Translations under genes and position numbers: made by a program
In this document: positions 24,482 through 33,412 of the stretch, piece after piece
Layout of the letters: every line of letters starts with the position of its first letter
Numbering within the stretch: position 1 is the stretch's first letter
Source: an uncultured Collinsella sp.
GTDB lineage: Bacteria; Actinomycetota; Coriobacteriia; Coriobacteriales; Coriobacteriaceae
Assembly (NCBI GenBank): GCA_900762325.1
Contig: CAAFGG010000052.1
Location: 186,001 to 250,000, forward strand
Direction: 5' to 3'
Length of the DNA: 64,000 nt
Notes under the pieces: generated by a model
Databases searched by the model: none
What the model was told of the DNA's origin: nothing
Seen by the model: the letters and a program-made list of their open reading frames with translations, nothing else

Positions 24482-27481
24482 ATGAGCGACATCATGAGGC
24501 CGATCCCGTTTTCGCAGCTGATGAACTGGATCATCGAGGAGCACAAGACTCAGGGCGCCGTCTTTGGCGTGCGCAAGATGGTCACGACCAACCAGGAGGG
24601 CGCGCTCCCCATTTTTGACGAGCACATCGAGACTCCGTTTGGCCCGGCCGCCGGCCCCAACACGCAGCTTGCCCAGAACATCGTGGCATCCTACGTGGCC
24701 GGTTCACGCTTCTTTGAGCTCAAGACCGTTCAGGTTATGGACGGCGAGGAGCTCTCCAAGTGCGTTAACAAGCCCTGCATCGTGGCGCAGGACGAGTGCT
24801 ACAACTGCGAGTGGTCGACCGAGCTCGAGGTTCCGCAGGCCTTTGCCGAGTACGTGAAGGCATGGTTTGCCTGCCACCTGATCGCTCGCGAGTACGGCTT
24901 GGGCAGCCCGGACGGCTTTGTCTTCAACATGTCCGTGGGCTATGACCTGGAGGGCATTAAGAGCCCCAAGGTCGATGCGTACATTGAGGGCATGAAGGAC
25001 GCCAGCGGCTCTGACGTCTGGAATGAGTGCCGCGCATGGGCGCTTGCCAACCTGGACAAGTTTGAGCATGTCGACGCCGCATTTGTCGAATCCATCCCGG
25101 CACGCGTCTCCAACTCCATCACCGAGTCTACCCTGCACGGCTGCCCGCCCGCCGAGATCGAGCGCATCGCGACCTATCTGATCACCGAGAAGGGCCTCAA
25201 CACCTACATCAAGTGCAACCCCACGCTGCTGGGCTATGAGTTTGCCCGCCAGCGCCTCAACGAGCTGGGCTTTGACTACATCGTCTTCGATGACACACAC
25301 TTCCGCGAGGACCTGCAGTGGGCCGACGCCGTGCCCATGTTCGAGCGCCTGATTGCCCTGTGTGCCGAGCGCGGCCTGGAGTTTGGCGTCAAGCTGACCA
25401 ACACGTTCCCCGTCGACGTGACGAGAAACGAGCTGCCCTCCACCGAGATGTACATGTCCGGCCGTTCGCTGTTCTCGCTGACCATCGAGGCCGCCCGTCG
25501 CATTACCGAGCAGTTCGATGGCAAGCTGCGCATCAGCTACTCCGGCGGTGCTACGGTCTACAACATCCGCGCCCTGTACGATGCCGGCATTTGGCCCGTC
25601 ACCCTGGCGACCGACGTGCTCAAGCCCGGTGGCTACGAGCGCTTTAGCCAGATGGTCGGCGAGTTTACCGACCTGGATGGCAAGCCGTTCGCGGGCGTCT
25701 CTCTCGAGGCCGTGACTGCGATCCAGACCGACTCGCTCACCAATCCGCTCTACAAGAAGCCGCTGCGCCCGCTGCCCGACCGTAAGGTCGCCGGCAAGAG
25801 CCCGCTTTCCGACTGCTTTACCACGCCGTGCCGCACGAGCTGCCCCATCCAGCAGGATATTCCCGCCTATCTAGCGGCTGTTGACGAGGGCCGCTACGAG
25901 GATGCGCTCAACATCATCATCGAGCGCAACGCCCTGCCGTTTATCACCGGCACCATCTGCCCGCATCCCTGCGGCCGTGCCTGCGAGCGTGCATTCTATG
26001 AGCCCGAGGGCGCCCAGATTCGCGCCAGCAAGCTCAAGGCCGCCTGCGAGGCCATGACCGCCGTGCTGCCCAAGCTGCGCGCCCAGGCCATCGCCAACGA
26101 CGGCGAGCGCAATGTTGCCGTTATCGGCGGCGGCCCGGCCGGTCTGGCGACGGCGTTCTTCCTGACGCGTGCCGGCGTGCCCGTCACCATCTTTGAGGCC
26201 CGCGACTCGCCCGGCGGCGTGGTCCGTCACATCATCCCCGAGTTCCGTATCGCCAGCGACGATATCTCCCACGACGCAGAGCTCTGCCTGGCCTTTGGCG
26301 CCAAGGTGCAGCTCAACGCTCGCGTTGATTCCATTGACGAGCTCAAGGCCCAAGGCTTTACCGACGTGGTCGTGGCCACCGGTGCCTGGATGCCCGGCTC
26401 TGCGGGCCTGGGCGAGGGTGCCGAGCTCGACGTGCTGGAGTTCCTCGAGGCCGCCAAGAAGGGCGAGAAGCTCGAGCTGGGCGAGGACGTCGTGGTCATT
26501 GGCGCCGGTAACACCGCCATGGACGCGGCCCGCGTGGCCAAGCGTCTGGCTGGCGTGAAGAACGTGCGCCTGGTGTATCGCCGCACCAAGAAACAGATGC
26601 CCGCTGACGAGGAAGAGCTTGATCTTGCTCTTGCCGACGGCGTTGAGTTCTGCGAGCTGCTGGCGCCCAAGGCGCTCAACGGTGCCGTGCTGACCTGCGA
26701 CGTCATGGAGCTTGGCGAGCCGGATGCAAGCGGCCGTCGCAGCCCCGTCGCCACGGGCGAGACCGTCGAGCTTTCCGCCACCACGGTGATCTGCGCCGTG
26801 GGCGAGGGCATCGATGCCAGCCTGTACGATGCCGCGGGCGTCGAGCACGACCGTCGCGGTCGCCTTGCCGCCACCTCCACCGGCGTCGAGGGCGTCTGGG
26901 CTGCGGGCGACTGCCGCCGCGGTCCTGCCACCGTGGTCGAGGCTATTGCCGACGCCGCCGAGGTCGCCCGTGCCATCGCCGGCGTGGACTTTAACAAGTA
27001 CGCCGACCAGAATGCTCAGACCGGTCGCGAGGACACTTGCTACGAGCGCAAGGGGTCGCTGTGCCGCGACAAGCGCAACTGCACCAAGACTCGCTGCCTG
27101 GGCTGCGGCTCGGTGTGCGAGGTCTGCTGCGATGTGTGCCCCAACCGTGCCAACGTGGCAATTAAGGTGCCGGGCCTGGCCAAGCATCAGGTCGTCCATG
27201 TCGACGGCATGTGCAACGAGTGCGGCAACTGCGCCGTGTTCTGCCCCTACCAGGAGGGTCGTCCCTACAAGGACAAGCTCACCCTGTTCTGGAGCGAGCA
27301 GGACATGGAGAACTCCGAGAACGAGGGCTTCCTGGCTGTGGACGAGGACCACTTTAAGGTCCGCGTCGCCGGCACGGTCCGCACCGTCTCGGTCGATGCC
27401 GTCAACACCGGTCTTCCCGAGGCCGTCCGCCTGACCATCAGGGCCGTGCGCGACAACTATTCGTACCTTCTTAAGAAATAG
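24482..27481 (+). CDS. ygfK: YgfK-type flavin/iron-sulfur oxidoreductase (putative selenate reductase subunit)
   Basis: The product has 999 residues. About 1-430 is a TIM-barrel, dihydropyrimidine/dihydroorotate-dehydrogenase-like domain. About 440-820 is a GltD-like part with a cysteine-rich helical region, the FAD site G-G-G-P-A-G near 550 and a second dinucleotide site, I-G-A-G-N-T-A-M-D, near 672. The C-terminal 140 residues carry Fe-S cysteines, including C-N-E-C-G-N-C-A-V-F-C-P near 912. It is annotated in E. coli as a selenate reductase subunit and required for uric acid use in gut anaerobes. It probably passes electrons between NAD(P)H and the ferredoxin and XdhD that follow. The start is ATG 24482 with AGGAG upstream. 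Confidence 0.92.
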   Translation: MSDIMRPIPFSQLMNWIIEEHKTQGAVFGVRKMVTTNQEGALPIFDEHIETPFGPAAGPNTQLAQNIVASYVAGSRFFELKTVQVMDGEELSKCVNKPCIVAQDECYNCEWSTELEVPQAFAEYVKAWFACHLIAREYGLGSPDGFVFNMSVGYDLEGIKSPKVDAYIEGMKDASGSDVWNECRAWALANLDKFEHVDAAFVESIPARVSNSITESTLHGCPPAEIERIATYLITEKGLNTYIKCNPTLLGYEFARQRLNELGFDYIVFDDTHFREDLQWADAVPMFERLIALCAERGLEFGVKLTNTFPVDVTRNELPSTEMYMSGRSLFSLTIEAARRITEQFDGKLRISYSGGATVYNIRALYDAGIWPVTLATDVLKPGGYERFSQMVGEFTDLDGKPFAGVSLEAVTAIQTDSLTNPLYKKPLRPLPDRKVAGKSPLSDCFTTPCRTSCPIQQDIPAYLAAVDEGRYEDALNIIIERNALPFITGTICPHPCGRACERAFYEPEGAQIRASKLKAACEAMTAVLPKLRAQAIANDGERNVAVIGGGPAGLATAFFLTRAGVPVTIFEARDSPGGVVRHIIPEFRIASDDISHDAELCLAFGAKVQLNARVDSIDELKAQGFTDVVVATGAWMPGSAGLGEGAELDVLEFLEAAKKGEKLELGEDVVVIGAGNTAMDAARVAKRLAGVKNVRLVYRRTKKQMPADEEELDLALADGVEFCELLAPKALNGAVLTCDVMELGEPDASGRRSPVATGETVELSATTVICAVGEGIDASLYDAAGVEHDRRGRLAATSTGVEGVWAAGDCRRGPATVVEAIADAAEVARAIAGVDFNKYADQNAQTGREDTCYERKGSLCRDKRNCTKTRCLGCGSVCEVCCDVCPNRANVAIKVPGLAKHQVVHVDGMCNECGNCAVFCPYQEGRPYKDKLTLFWSEQDMENSENEGFLAVDEDHFKVRVAGTVRTVSVDAVNTGLPEAVRLTIRAVRDNYSYLLKK

Positions 27482-27492
27482 GCGAGTCTCTT

Positions 27493-27972
27493 ATGGCCAA
27501 ATCCATTCAACATAACGTGGCCTACGTTGCCTGCGGAAGCGGTTGCGCCTCCGCAGGCGGCGACGCGCGCTGCAGCGAAGGCTGCATTGGCTGTGGCGCC
27601 TGCGTCACGGCCTGCCCCCACGGCGCCATTGCGCTGGTCGATGGCATCGCTCGCGTGGATCGCTCCAAGTGCACGGGCTGTGGCCTGTGCGGCATGGCGT
27701 GCCCGCAGCGCGTGATTGCCTTCGTTCCCGGCTACCAGAACATTCTGGTGCGATGCAACAACACCGATAAGGGCGCCATTGCGCGCAAGATCTGCGACAC
27801 GAGCTGCATCGGTTGCGGTATGTGCGCCAAAAAGTGCCCTGCCGGCGCTATCCGCATCGAGGACAACTGCGCCCATATCGACGGCGTGGACTGCCTGTCG
27901 TGCGGCATGTGCGCCGTCGTCTGCCCTCATGGCGCCATCCACGACCGCACCGGCATCGCCGCCGTCGTGTAG
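27493..27972 (+). CDS. Polyferredoxin with four [4Fe-4S] motifs
   Basis: The product has 159 residues. Four CxxCxxCxxxC motifs are visible: C-I-G-C-G-A-C, C-T-G-C-G-L-C, C-I-G-C-G-M-C and C-L-S-C-G-M-C, each ending in C-P. The middle resembles the ferredoxin end of RnfB. It lies 11 bases after ygfK and 12 before xdhD, so all three are co-transcribed, and it most likely shuttles electrons between them. The first ~20 residues are also cysteine-containing but do not form a full motif. The partner assignment is inferred from context. Confidence 0.88.
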   Translation: MAKSIQHNVAYVACGSGCASAGGDARCSEGCIGCGACVTACPHGAIALVDGIARVDRSKCTGCGLCGMACPQRVIAFVPGYQNILVRCNNTDKGAIARKICDTSCIGCGMCAKKCPAGAIRIEDNCAHIDGVDCLSCGMCAVVCPHGAIHDRTGIAAVV

Positions 27973-27984
27973 AAGGGAATCACC

Positions 27985-30762
27985 ATGGCACAGGAATTCA
28001 CTTTTACCGTTAACGGCGTCGAGCGCACGACGACCCAAAACAAACCGCTGCTGCGCTACCTGCGCGACGACCTGCATATCCATTCCGCCAAGGACGGCTG
28101 CTCCGAAGGTGCTTGCGGTACCTGCACCATCCATGTGGACGGTGCGGCCGTCAAGGCGTGCGTGCTGACCACCGCTCTTGCCGCCGGTCGCAACATCGTG
28201 ACCGTCGAGGGCCTGCCCGAGGACGTGCGCGAGGCCTTTGTGTACGCCTTTGGCGCCGTGGGCGCCGTGCAGTGCGGTTTTTGCATTCCCGGCATGGTCA
28301 TGGCGGGCGCAGCGCTCATCGCCGAGGACCCCGAGCCCACCGAGGAGCAGATTAAGTACGCCATTCGCGGTAACGTCTGCCGCTGCACCGGCTACAAAAA
28401 GATTATCGAGGGCATCTCGCTGGCCGCTGCGGTGCTCCGCGGCGAAAAGCAGATCGATGAGGACCTGGAGCGCGGCGATGACTACGGCGTGGGCAAGCGC
28501 GCCTTCCGTATCGACGTGCGCAAGAAGGTGCTCGGCGAGGGCAAGTATCCCGACGACATCGACGAGCTCGATCAGCCGGGCCTGACCTATGCCAGCGCCG
28601 TGCGCTCCAAGTATCCGCGCGCCCGTGTGCTCTCCATCGATACCTCCAAGGCCGAGGCCCTGCCCGGCGTGGTGGGCATCCTGCGCGCCGAGGACGTGCC
28701 GGTCAACCAGGTCGGCCACCTTATCCAGGACTGGGATGTCATGATCGCTCAGGGCGATATCACCCGCTGCGTGGGCGATGCCATCGTGCTGGTGGTCGCC
28801 GAGGACGAGGCGACGCTCGAGAAGGCCAAGAAGCTCGTAAAGATTGACTACGAGCCGCTGGAGCCCGTGCGCAACATTGTCGAGGCCAGGGCCGCCGACG
28901 CCCCGCGCCTGCATGACAGCTTCTTTGCCTTCGGCAACACAGTGGAGCTCAAGGACAACGTGTGCCAGAGCCGTCATGTGACGCGCGGCGACGCCGCCAA
29001 GGCGCTGGCCGAAAGCGCGTTCACCGTGACGCAGCGCTTTACCACGCCCTTTACCGAGCATGCCTTCTTGGAGCCCGAGTGTGCCGTTGCCTTCCCGTAC
29101 AAGAACGGCGTCAAGGTGCAGTCGACCGACCAGGGTGCCTACGATACGCGCAAAGAGTGCGCCCACATGTTTGGCTGGGATAGCGAGCCCGAGCGCGTGG
29201 TCGTCGAGACCATGCTCGTGGGCGGCGGCTTTGGCGGCAAGGAGGACGTGTCCATCCAACACCTGGCCGCGCTTGCCGCATATAAGCTCCAGCGTCCTGT
29301 GAAGTGCAAGCTCACTCGTGCCGAGTCGCTTGCATTCCATCCCAAGCGCCACGCCATGGACGGTACCTTTACACTGGGTTGCGACGCCGAGGGCAACTTT
29401 ACCGGTCTGGATTGCGAGATCAACTTTGACACCGGCGCCTACGCGTCGCTGTGCGGCCCGGTGCTCGAGCGCGCCTGCACGCATGCCGTCGGCCCCTACA
29501 AGTACCAGAACACCGACATTCGCGGTTATGGCTACTACACCAACAACCCGCCCGCCGGCGCGTACCGCGGCTTTGGCGTTTGCCAGTCCGAGTTTGCGCT
29601 CGAGAGCCTGATCGACCTGCTGGCAGAGAAGGTCGGCCTGGATCCGTGGGAGATTCGCTACCGCAACGCCATCGAGCCGGGCGAGGTTTTGCCCAACGGC
29701 CAGATTGCCGACTGCTCCACGGCGCTGAAGGAGACACTGCTCGAGGTCAAGGATGCCTACTATGCGCATCCCGGACACGCCGGTATCGCCTGCGCCATGA
29801 AGAACGCTGGCGTGGGCGTTGGCCTGCCCGATGCCGGCCGCTGCAAGATTCGCGTCGAGAACGGCGTAGCCGTGGTTTATGCCGCCACGTCCGACATCGG
29901 CCAGGGCTGCAACACCGTCTTTTTGCAGGACGTTGCCGAGGCCTGCGGTCTGCCGCTGAGCTGCATTGCCAACGGCGAGTGCTCCACCGAGAACGCTCCC
30001 GACTCCGGTACCACGTCTGGCTCGCGTCAGACGGTCGTGACCGGCGAGGCCGTGCGCGGTGCCGCCTTCCTGCTGCGCGATGCCATGGTCGGCATCGAGG
30101 CCGGCAAGCCTGCGCCTACCGCCCCGGTGAGCGCGCATGGCGACGGCGTCAAGATCGAGTACGACGACGGTCGCGCCTATCAGCTGCACACGCAGGAGCT
30201 CGTCGCCGGCCAGGGCATGCATCCTCAGGATCCCGCGACAGCCATCAAGGCGCTCGAGGGATGCGAGTTTGGCTACGTGTACCTGGAGCCGACCGACAAG
30301 CTGGGTGCGGATGTTCCCAACCCCAAGAGCCACATCTGCTACGGCTTTGCCACACATGTGGTCATTTTGGATGATGACGGTCGCGTGAGCGAGGTCTATG
30401 CCGCGCACGATTCCGGAAAGGTGGTCAACCCCATCTCCATCCAGGGTCAGATCGAAGGCGGCGTGCTCATGGGTATGGGTTACGCACTTACCGAGGACTG
30501 GCCGCTCAAGGACTGCGTACCCCAGGCAAGGTACGGCACGCTCGGGCTGTTCCGTGCGCCCGAAATACCGGATATCCACGCCATCTACGTGGAGAAGGAC
30601 GAGCTGCTGCCCGTGGCATACGGCGGCAAGGGCATCGGTGAGATCGCAACGATCCCCACGGCGCCCGCCGTGCAGAACGCCTACCGCGCGTTTGACGGTA
30701 AGCTGCGTCCGGATCTGCCCATGGTGGATACGCCCTACAGCCGCGCTCGTCACCGCGGTTAG
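27985..30762 (+). CDS. xdhD: Molybdenum hydroxylase, XdhD-type selenium-dependent xanthine dehydrogenase
   Basis: The product has 925 residues. The N-terminal [2Fe-2S] region has Cys39, 44, 47, 59 and Cys97, 100, 132, 134. From about residue 165 it is the molybdopterin-binding large subunit, with G-G-G-F-G-G-K-E, P-P-A-G-A-Y-R-G-F-G and the catalytic Glu886 in G-K-G-I-G-E. No FAD domain is fused, and no YgfM-type FAD subunit is nearby. No in-frame TGA is present, so any selenium is a labile ligand, not selenocysteine. It interconverts purines such as xanthine and uric acid; the direction in this pathway could be reductive. Accessory genes yqeC, yqeB-xdhC and mocA lie downstream. Confidence 0.92.
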   Translation: MAQEFTFTVNGVERTTTQNKPLLRYLRDDLHIHSAKDGCSEGACGTCTIHVDGAAVKACVLTTALAAGRNIVTVEGLPEDVREAFVYAFGAVGAVQCGFCIPGMVMAGAALIAEDPEPTEEQIKYAIRGNVCRCTGYKKIIEGISLAAAVLRGEKQIDEDLERGDDYGVGKRAFRIDVRKKVLGEGKYPDDIDELDQPGLTYASAVRSKYPRARVLSIDTSKAEALPGVVGILRAEDVPVNQVGHLIQDWDVMIAQGDITRCVGDAIVLVVAEDEATLEKAKKLVKIDYEPLEPVRNIVEARAADAPRLHDSFFAFGNTVELKDNVCQSRHVTRGDAAKALAESAFTVTQRFTTPFTEHAFLEPECAVAFPYKNGVKVQSTDQGAYDTRKECAHMFGWDSEPERVVVETMLVGGGFGGKEDVSIQHLAALAAYKLQRPVKCKLTRAESLAFHPKRHAMDGTFTLGCDAEGNFTGLDCEINFDTGAYASLCGPVLERACTHAVGPYKYQNTDIRGYGYYTNNPPAGAYRGFGVCQSEFALESLIDLLAEKVGLDPWEIRYRNAIEPGEVLPNGQIADCSTALKETLLEVKDAYYAHPGHAGIACAMKNAGVGVGLPDAGRCKIRVENGVAVVYAATSDIGQGCNTVFLQDVAEACGLPLSCIANGECSTENAPDSGTTSGSRQTVVTGEAVRGAAFLLRDAMVGIEAGKPAPTAPVSAHGDGVKIEYDDGRAYQLHTQELVAGQGMHPQDPATAIKALEGCEFGYVYLEPTDKLGADVPNPKSHICYGFATHVVILDDDGRVSEVYAAHDSGKVVNPISIQGQIEGGVLMGMGYALTEDWPLKDCVPQARYGTLGLFRAPEIPDIHAIYVEKDELLPVAYGGKGIGEIATIPTAPAVQNAYRAFDGKLRPDLPMVDTPYSRARHRG

Positions 30763-30831
30763 GTTAGGGCGCGGACAGTCATTGCTGATGGGCTGTTCGC
30801 GCTGAGCATCAACTACATACGCTGCGCCTTT

Positions 30832-30867
30832 GGCCCCGGCTCCATCGCGAGCCGGGGCCTTTTGTTT
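30832..30867 (+). terminator. Rho-independent terminator after xdhD
   Basis: GGCCCCGGCTC pairs with GAGCCGGGGCC, followed by TTTTGTTT. It ends the permease-ssnA-ygfK-ferredoxin-xdhD row. Confidence 0.9.
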
Positions 30868-30942
30868 GGAGCGGAGGCCGCGTCTCGAAACGGGTCGTGC
30901 TTTCCTTTTGAGCCTCGGGACTGCGGACGATTTCTTGGACCG

Positions 30943-31221
30943 TTACGCGGCCCTTCCCAGTGCGGCGCGGAACTCGGCCGGCGTGCGGCCGCCGAGCGCA
31001 TCGCTGCGCCTCTCCGTATTGTATCGGCCGATCCAGCCCCCGAGCTCCTCGATGAAGCGGGCGGGGGTCCAGCCCGACCAGTCCCTGCCGTGCCAGAACT
31101 CCCTCTTGAGCAGGCCGAGGAAGCCCTCCATCGCCGCGTTGTCCGGGCTGCAGCCCTTGGCGGACATGCTCCTGGCGAGGCTGTGCCCCTCGCAGATTGA
31201 GATCCGGCCGGGCCAGCGGTA
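30943..31221 (-). pseudogene. IS3-family transposase remnant (C-terminal part of OrfB)
   Basis: About 92 codons remain. Reading from 31221 down, the frame gives Y-R-W-P-G-R, then R-S-M-S-A-K-G-C-S-P-D-N-A-A-M-E-G and R-E-F-W-H-G-R-D-W, ending Y-N-T-E-R-R-S-D and G-G-R-T-P-A-E-F-R. These are the last part of the integrase core of IS3/IS150-type transposases, including the catalytic Glu region. The rest of OrfB, OrfA and the terminal repeats are missing, so it is an old fragment. It shows that mobile DNA once entered this interval. Confidence 0.85.
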
Positions 31222-31222
31222 C

Positions 31223-31298
31223 GGAAAAGTGTCGAAATAGGCACCTTAAAACTTCGGAAAAGTGTCAAATTCGATAGGAAAATTATCCGGAAAAGTGT
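31223..31298. repeat. Three GGAAAAGTGT direct repeats at 33-bp spacing
   Basis: Copies at 31223-31232, 31256-31265 and 31289-31298 are each preceded by C. The spacing is exactly 33 bases both times, about three helical turns. They abut the transposase remnant. They may be the end of a lost mobile element that uses multiple transposase sites, or a regulator array. Confidence 0.75.
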
Positions 31299-31368
31299 GG
31301 ATGGATGACAAAACAGCACTTAGAAGCCGGTGCTGGATGCGGGATCTTGCGGCCGCCTTCAGTCCTCG

Positions 31369-32358
31369 CTACTCGTCGTCCTCGTCGTTGGGGTCGCCCT
31401 TGAGGGTGTTGATGTCCAGGTACTGGTTATCGTCCTCTTTTTGCTGGGTCTCCGACTCCGCTTGGGTGGGGCCGCGGAACAGCTGGAATCCCTCAAACGC
31501 AATGACACCGAGCAGGGCAATGACAATGGCGATAAAGGCAACCTTGACTGCCTGCGGAAATTCCGAGAAACGCAGCGCCTTTTCCTTGGCGTAATAATCG
31601 GCGAAGCGCTCTTCGCCCGTGCTTTTGGTATACGCCGGCGCGGACGCGGCCTCCGGGTCATATTCCGGTGCAGGCGTGGCAGCGTACGGATCGTTGAGAT
31701 AATCGCTCGATGCGGTGCCATAATCCTCGGTCTCGATGCGACCGTTGCCAGCATAGCCATCGGAATAATCGGAATATGCTGCACCGCCCTCATAGTCCAC
31801 GGCGCTCGTGTTGGCGGCAAAAAGCGGGTTAACTGGAACGTCGAGCGCCGGCATGCCGGTAGAGGTCTCATCCAGATCGGTTGCAGCCCAGGAATCGTAG
31901 GCAACCTGATGGGCAACGGGCTCGTCGAGCCTTGCGATCGGAGGCTTGCGTGCCGCAGGAACAGGCAACTGCTGGGCGCTGTACATAACGGTGCTGTCGG
32001 CCGATTTGCCCTGCGTCGCTGCAGCGAGAAATGCCGCGGTCTCGGACGGGTCGCTTGCGGGGCGGGGAGCGGTCGTGGGCGCCGAAGTGGGTGCGGGCGT
32101 AGGCGCGGGCGTCGAAACAGGCGACTGCGCAGGAGTCGGCGCAGGTGCGGACTTAGGCGCAAGTGCGGGATTGGGGCTTGACGGGCGAGCCCCGCCGCCG
32201 CCCATGAGTTCGTCGGCGGTCCACGGGCGATCATCCATCACATCGTCAAGGCTCAGTGAAAACAGGTCGTCTTCACCCTCATCGAACATGCGGTGCACAT
32301 GTCCACCAATTGCCGGAATCAATCCGCGACCGGTGCATGATGCCTTGCTCAACGCCAT
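31369..32358 (-). CDS. Unrecognised single-pass membrane protein with Pro/Ala-rich linker
   Basis: The product has 329 residues. I do not recognise a family. Residues 1-50 include an acidic patch (D-E-G-E-D-D-L-F-S). About 55-105 is a Pro/Ala/Thr-rich linker. About 110-265 is low in predicted structure with many Asp, Tyr and Ser. One transmembrane helix (V-A-F-I-A-I-V-I-A-L-L-G-V-I-A-F) is near 275-292, followed by a short acidic tail. The ATG follows AAAGGATGG. It sits between the transposase remnant and the second PAS-HTH regulator, same strand, inside the purine island. A link to purine catabolism is not shown. Confidence 0.7.
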   Translation of the reverse strand: MALSKASCTGRGLIPAIGGHVHRMFDEGEDDLFSLSLDDVMDDRPWTADELMGGGGARPSSPNPALAPKSAPAPTPAQSPVSTPAPTPAPTSAPTTAPRPASDPSETAAFLAAATQGKSADSTVMYSAQQLPVPAARKPPIARLDEPVAHQVAYDSWAATDLDETSTGMPALDVPVNPLFAANTSAVDYEGGAAYSDYSDGYAGNGRIETEDYGTASSDYLNDPYAATPAPEYDPEAASAPAYTKSTGEERFADYYAKEKALRFSEFPQAVKVAFIAIVIALLGVIAFEGFQLFRGPTQAESETQQKEDDNQYLDINTLKGDPNDEDDE

Positions 32359-32481
32359 TCTGTTCCATCCTTTCGAAATACTAATGACATCGATTATATG
32401 GAACTTCCCAAGCGGCTCGGTCTTGGATTCGTGCTTTCCAGAACTCGCGCCCAAAAGGGGAGGGGCAATCCGGGCGAGTGC

Positions 32482-33135
32482 CTACTTGTCGCCGGCCGCC
32501 GCCTTGGCCTCATTGAGGTAGCTATAGAAGCTGTATTTGGAGATGCCAAAGAACTCGCAGGCGCGCTCGCTCGACTTGGAAATGAGGAAGGCACCGCGAC
32601 GGTCGAGGTAGCCAATGGCACGAATGCGCTCGTCTTTGGTCATGAGTGCCGCGGGCTTGCCCACAAACTGCTCGCACTCGTGCAGCAGGTCCTCGAGCAG
32701 GTCGCCGATGTTCTTGGTAATGGGCTCGGGCTCGGTATAGCCCGTGCCGCCGGTGCCGGTAAAAGCGTCGAGTGAACGCTCAAAAGCCTTCATAAGCGTA
32801 ATGTCAAAGTTGATGCCCAAAATGCCGACGGGCTTGCCCTCGTCGTTGCGGATAAAGATCGTCGACGATTTGAGCAGCTTACCGTCGGTGGTTTTAGTGA
32901 GGTACGGCTCGCGGTCGTGTACATCGGTGGCGCCCTCGTGCATGGACTCAAACACAATATGGCTGGGACCGTCACCCAGTTTGCGCCCGCTGACGTGGCC
33001 GTTTTCGATCACCACGATGGAGTGGTCCACGTCCTCGGTTTCCAGGTCGTGGACGACGACTTCGCAGTTGGGGCCAAATTGGAGCGCCAGGCCGTGTGCA
33101 AGGCGCTTATAAAACTCAATCTGTGACGGGGTCAT
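32482..33135 (-). CDS. YheO-type PAS/HTH transcriptional regulator (second copy)
   Basis: The product has 217 residues. The YheO PAS-like domain (about 5-125) contains E-V-V-V-H-D-L and V-S-G-R-K-L-G-D, matching the first copy at 20378-21034. The C-terminal HTH (about 160-210) ends F-F-G-I-S-K-Y-S-F-Y-S-Y-L-N-E-A. The start is ATG 33135 with GGAAGG upstream. It is divergent from ygeX, and a large inverted repeat lies in the shared promoter region. It probably controls the ygeX-ygeY-ygeW row. The ligand is unknown; relatives regulate amino-acid catabolism. Confidence 0.86.
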   Translation of the reverse strand: MTPSQIEFYKRLAHGLALQFGPNCEVVVHDLETEDVDHSIVVIENGHVSGRKLGDGPSHIVFESMHEGATDVHDREPYLTKTTDGKLLKSSTIFIRNDEGKPVGILGINFDITLMKAFERSLDAFTGTGGTGYTEPEPITKNIGDLLEDLLHECEQFVGKPAALMTKDERIRAIGYLDRRGAFLISKSSERACEFFGISKYSFYSYLNEAKAAAGDK

Positions 33136-33273
33136 GGGTGCCTTCCTAAAAATTAGTTTGGGCTCACTGTGCCATAAACCACACTTGACCGCAAACAAAT
33201 CCATCAACAAGGCAATTCATGACCGTTCGGGGACGAAAAAGTACCGATTACGGCAACAAACAATTCGTTAGGT

Positions 33274-33326
33274 ATGCCAATCAAAAAGTGTGATAGAACA
33301 TTACTAACAAACTTTTTGTTTGGCAT
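33274..33326 (+). promoter_or_regulatory. Inverted repeat (candidate operator) upstream of ygeX
   Basis: ATGCCAATCAAAAAGTGTGA (33274-33293) and the complement of 33307-33326 match at 17 of 20 positions. The arms are AT-rich and 13 bases apart. The position between ygeX and its divergent PAS-HTH regulator makes an operator likely. Downstream, TTCAGCC (33340-33346) can pair with GGCTGAA in the ygeX leader. Confidence 0.5.
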
Positions 33327-33412
33327 CCACATAAAAGTTCAGCCGTGTGAATGGGATCGGGCTGAAACGCGTATGCGGGGGCCGGCAAGAGAGGACTTAA
33401 GGAGTTCACCGT

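Larger units (their letters stand above)
30763..31368. other. 606-bp gap after xdhD: terminator, transposase remnant, 33-bp-spaced repeats
   Basis: From left to right the gap holds the xdhD terminator, a decayed IS3-type transposase end on the minus strand (30943-31221), three GGAAAAGTGT repeats at exact 33-base spacing (31223-31298), and about 70 bases with nothing recognised. Confidence 0.75.

Noticed and set aside
27457..30753. Very long open frame on the minus strand opposite xdhD (over 1000 codons)
   Set aside because: It is an antisense shadow caused by high GC and biased third positions; the plus strand encodes a textbook molybdenum hydroxylase and the minus frame has no recognisable domain or ribosome site.
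27985..30762. Possible selenocysteine in the xanthine dehydrogenase
   Set aside because: No in-frame TGA interrupts the gene. Selenium in this family is a dissociable ligand, consistent with the yqeB/yqeC genes.
30813..31319. Larger minus-strand frame overlapping the transposase remnant
   Set aside because: It is in a different frame from the IS3-like similarity and has no domain; the real remnant is 30943-31221.
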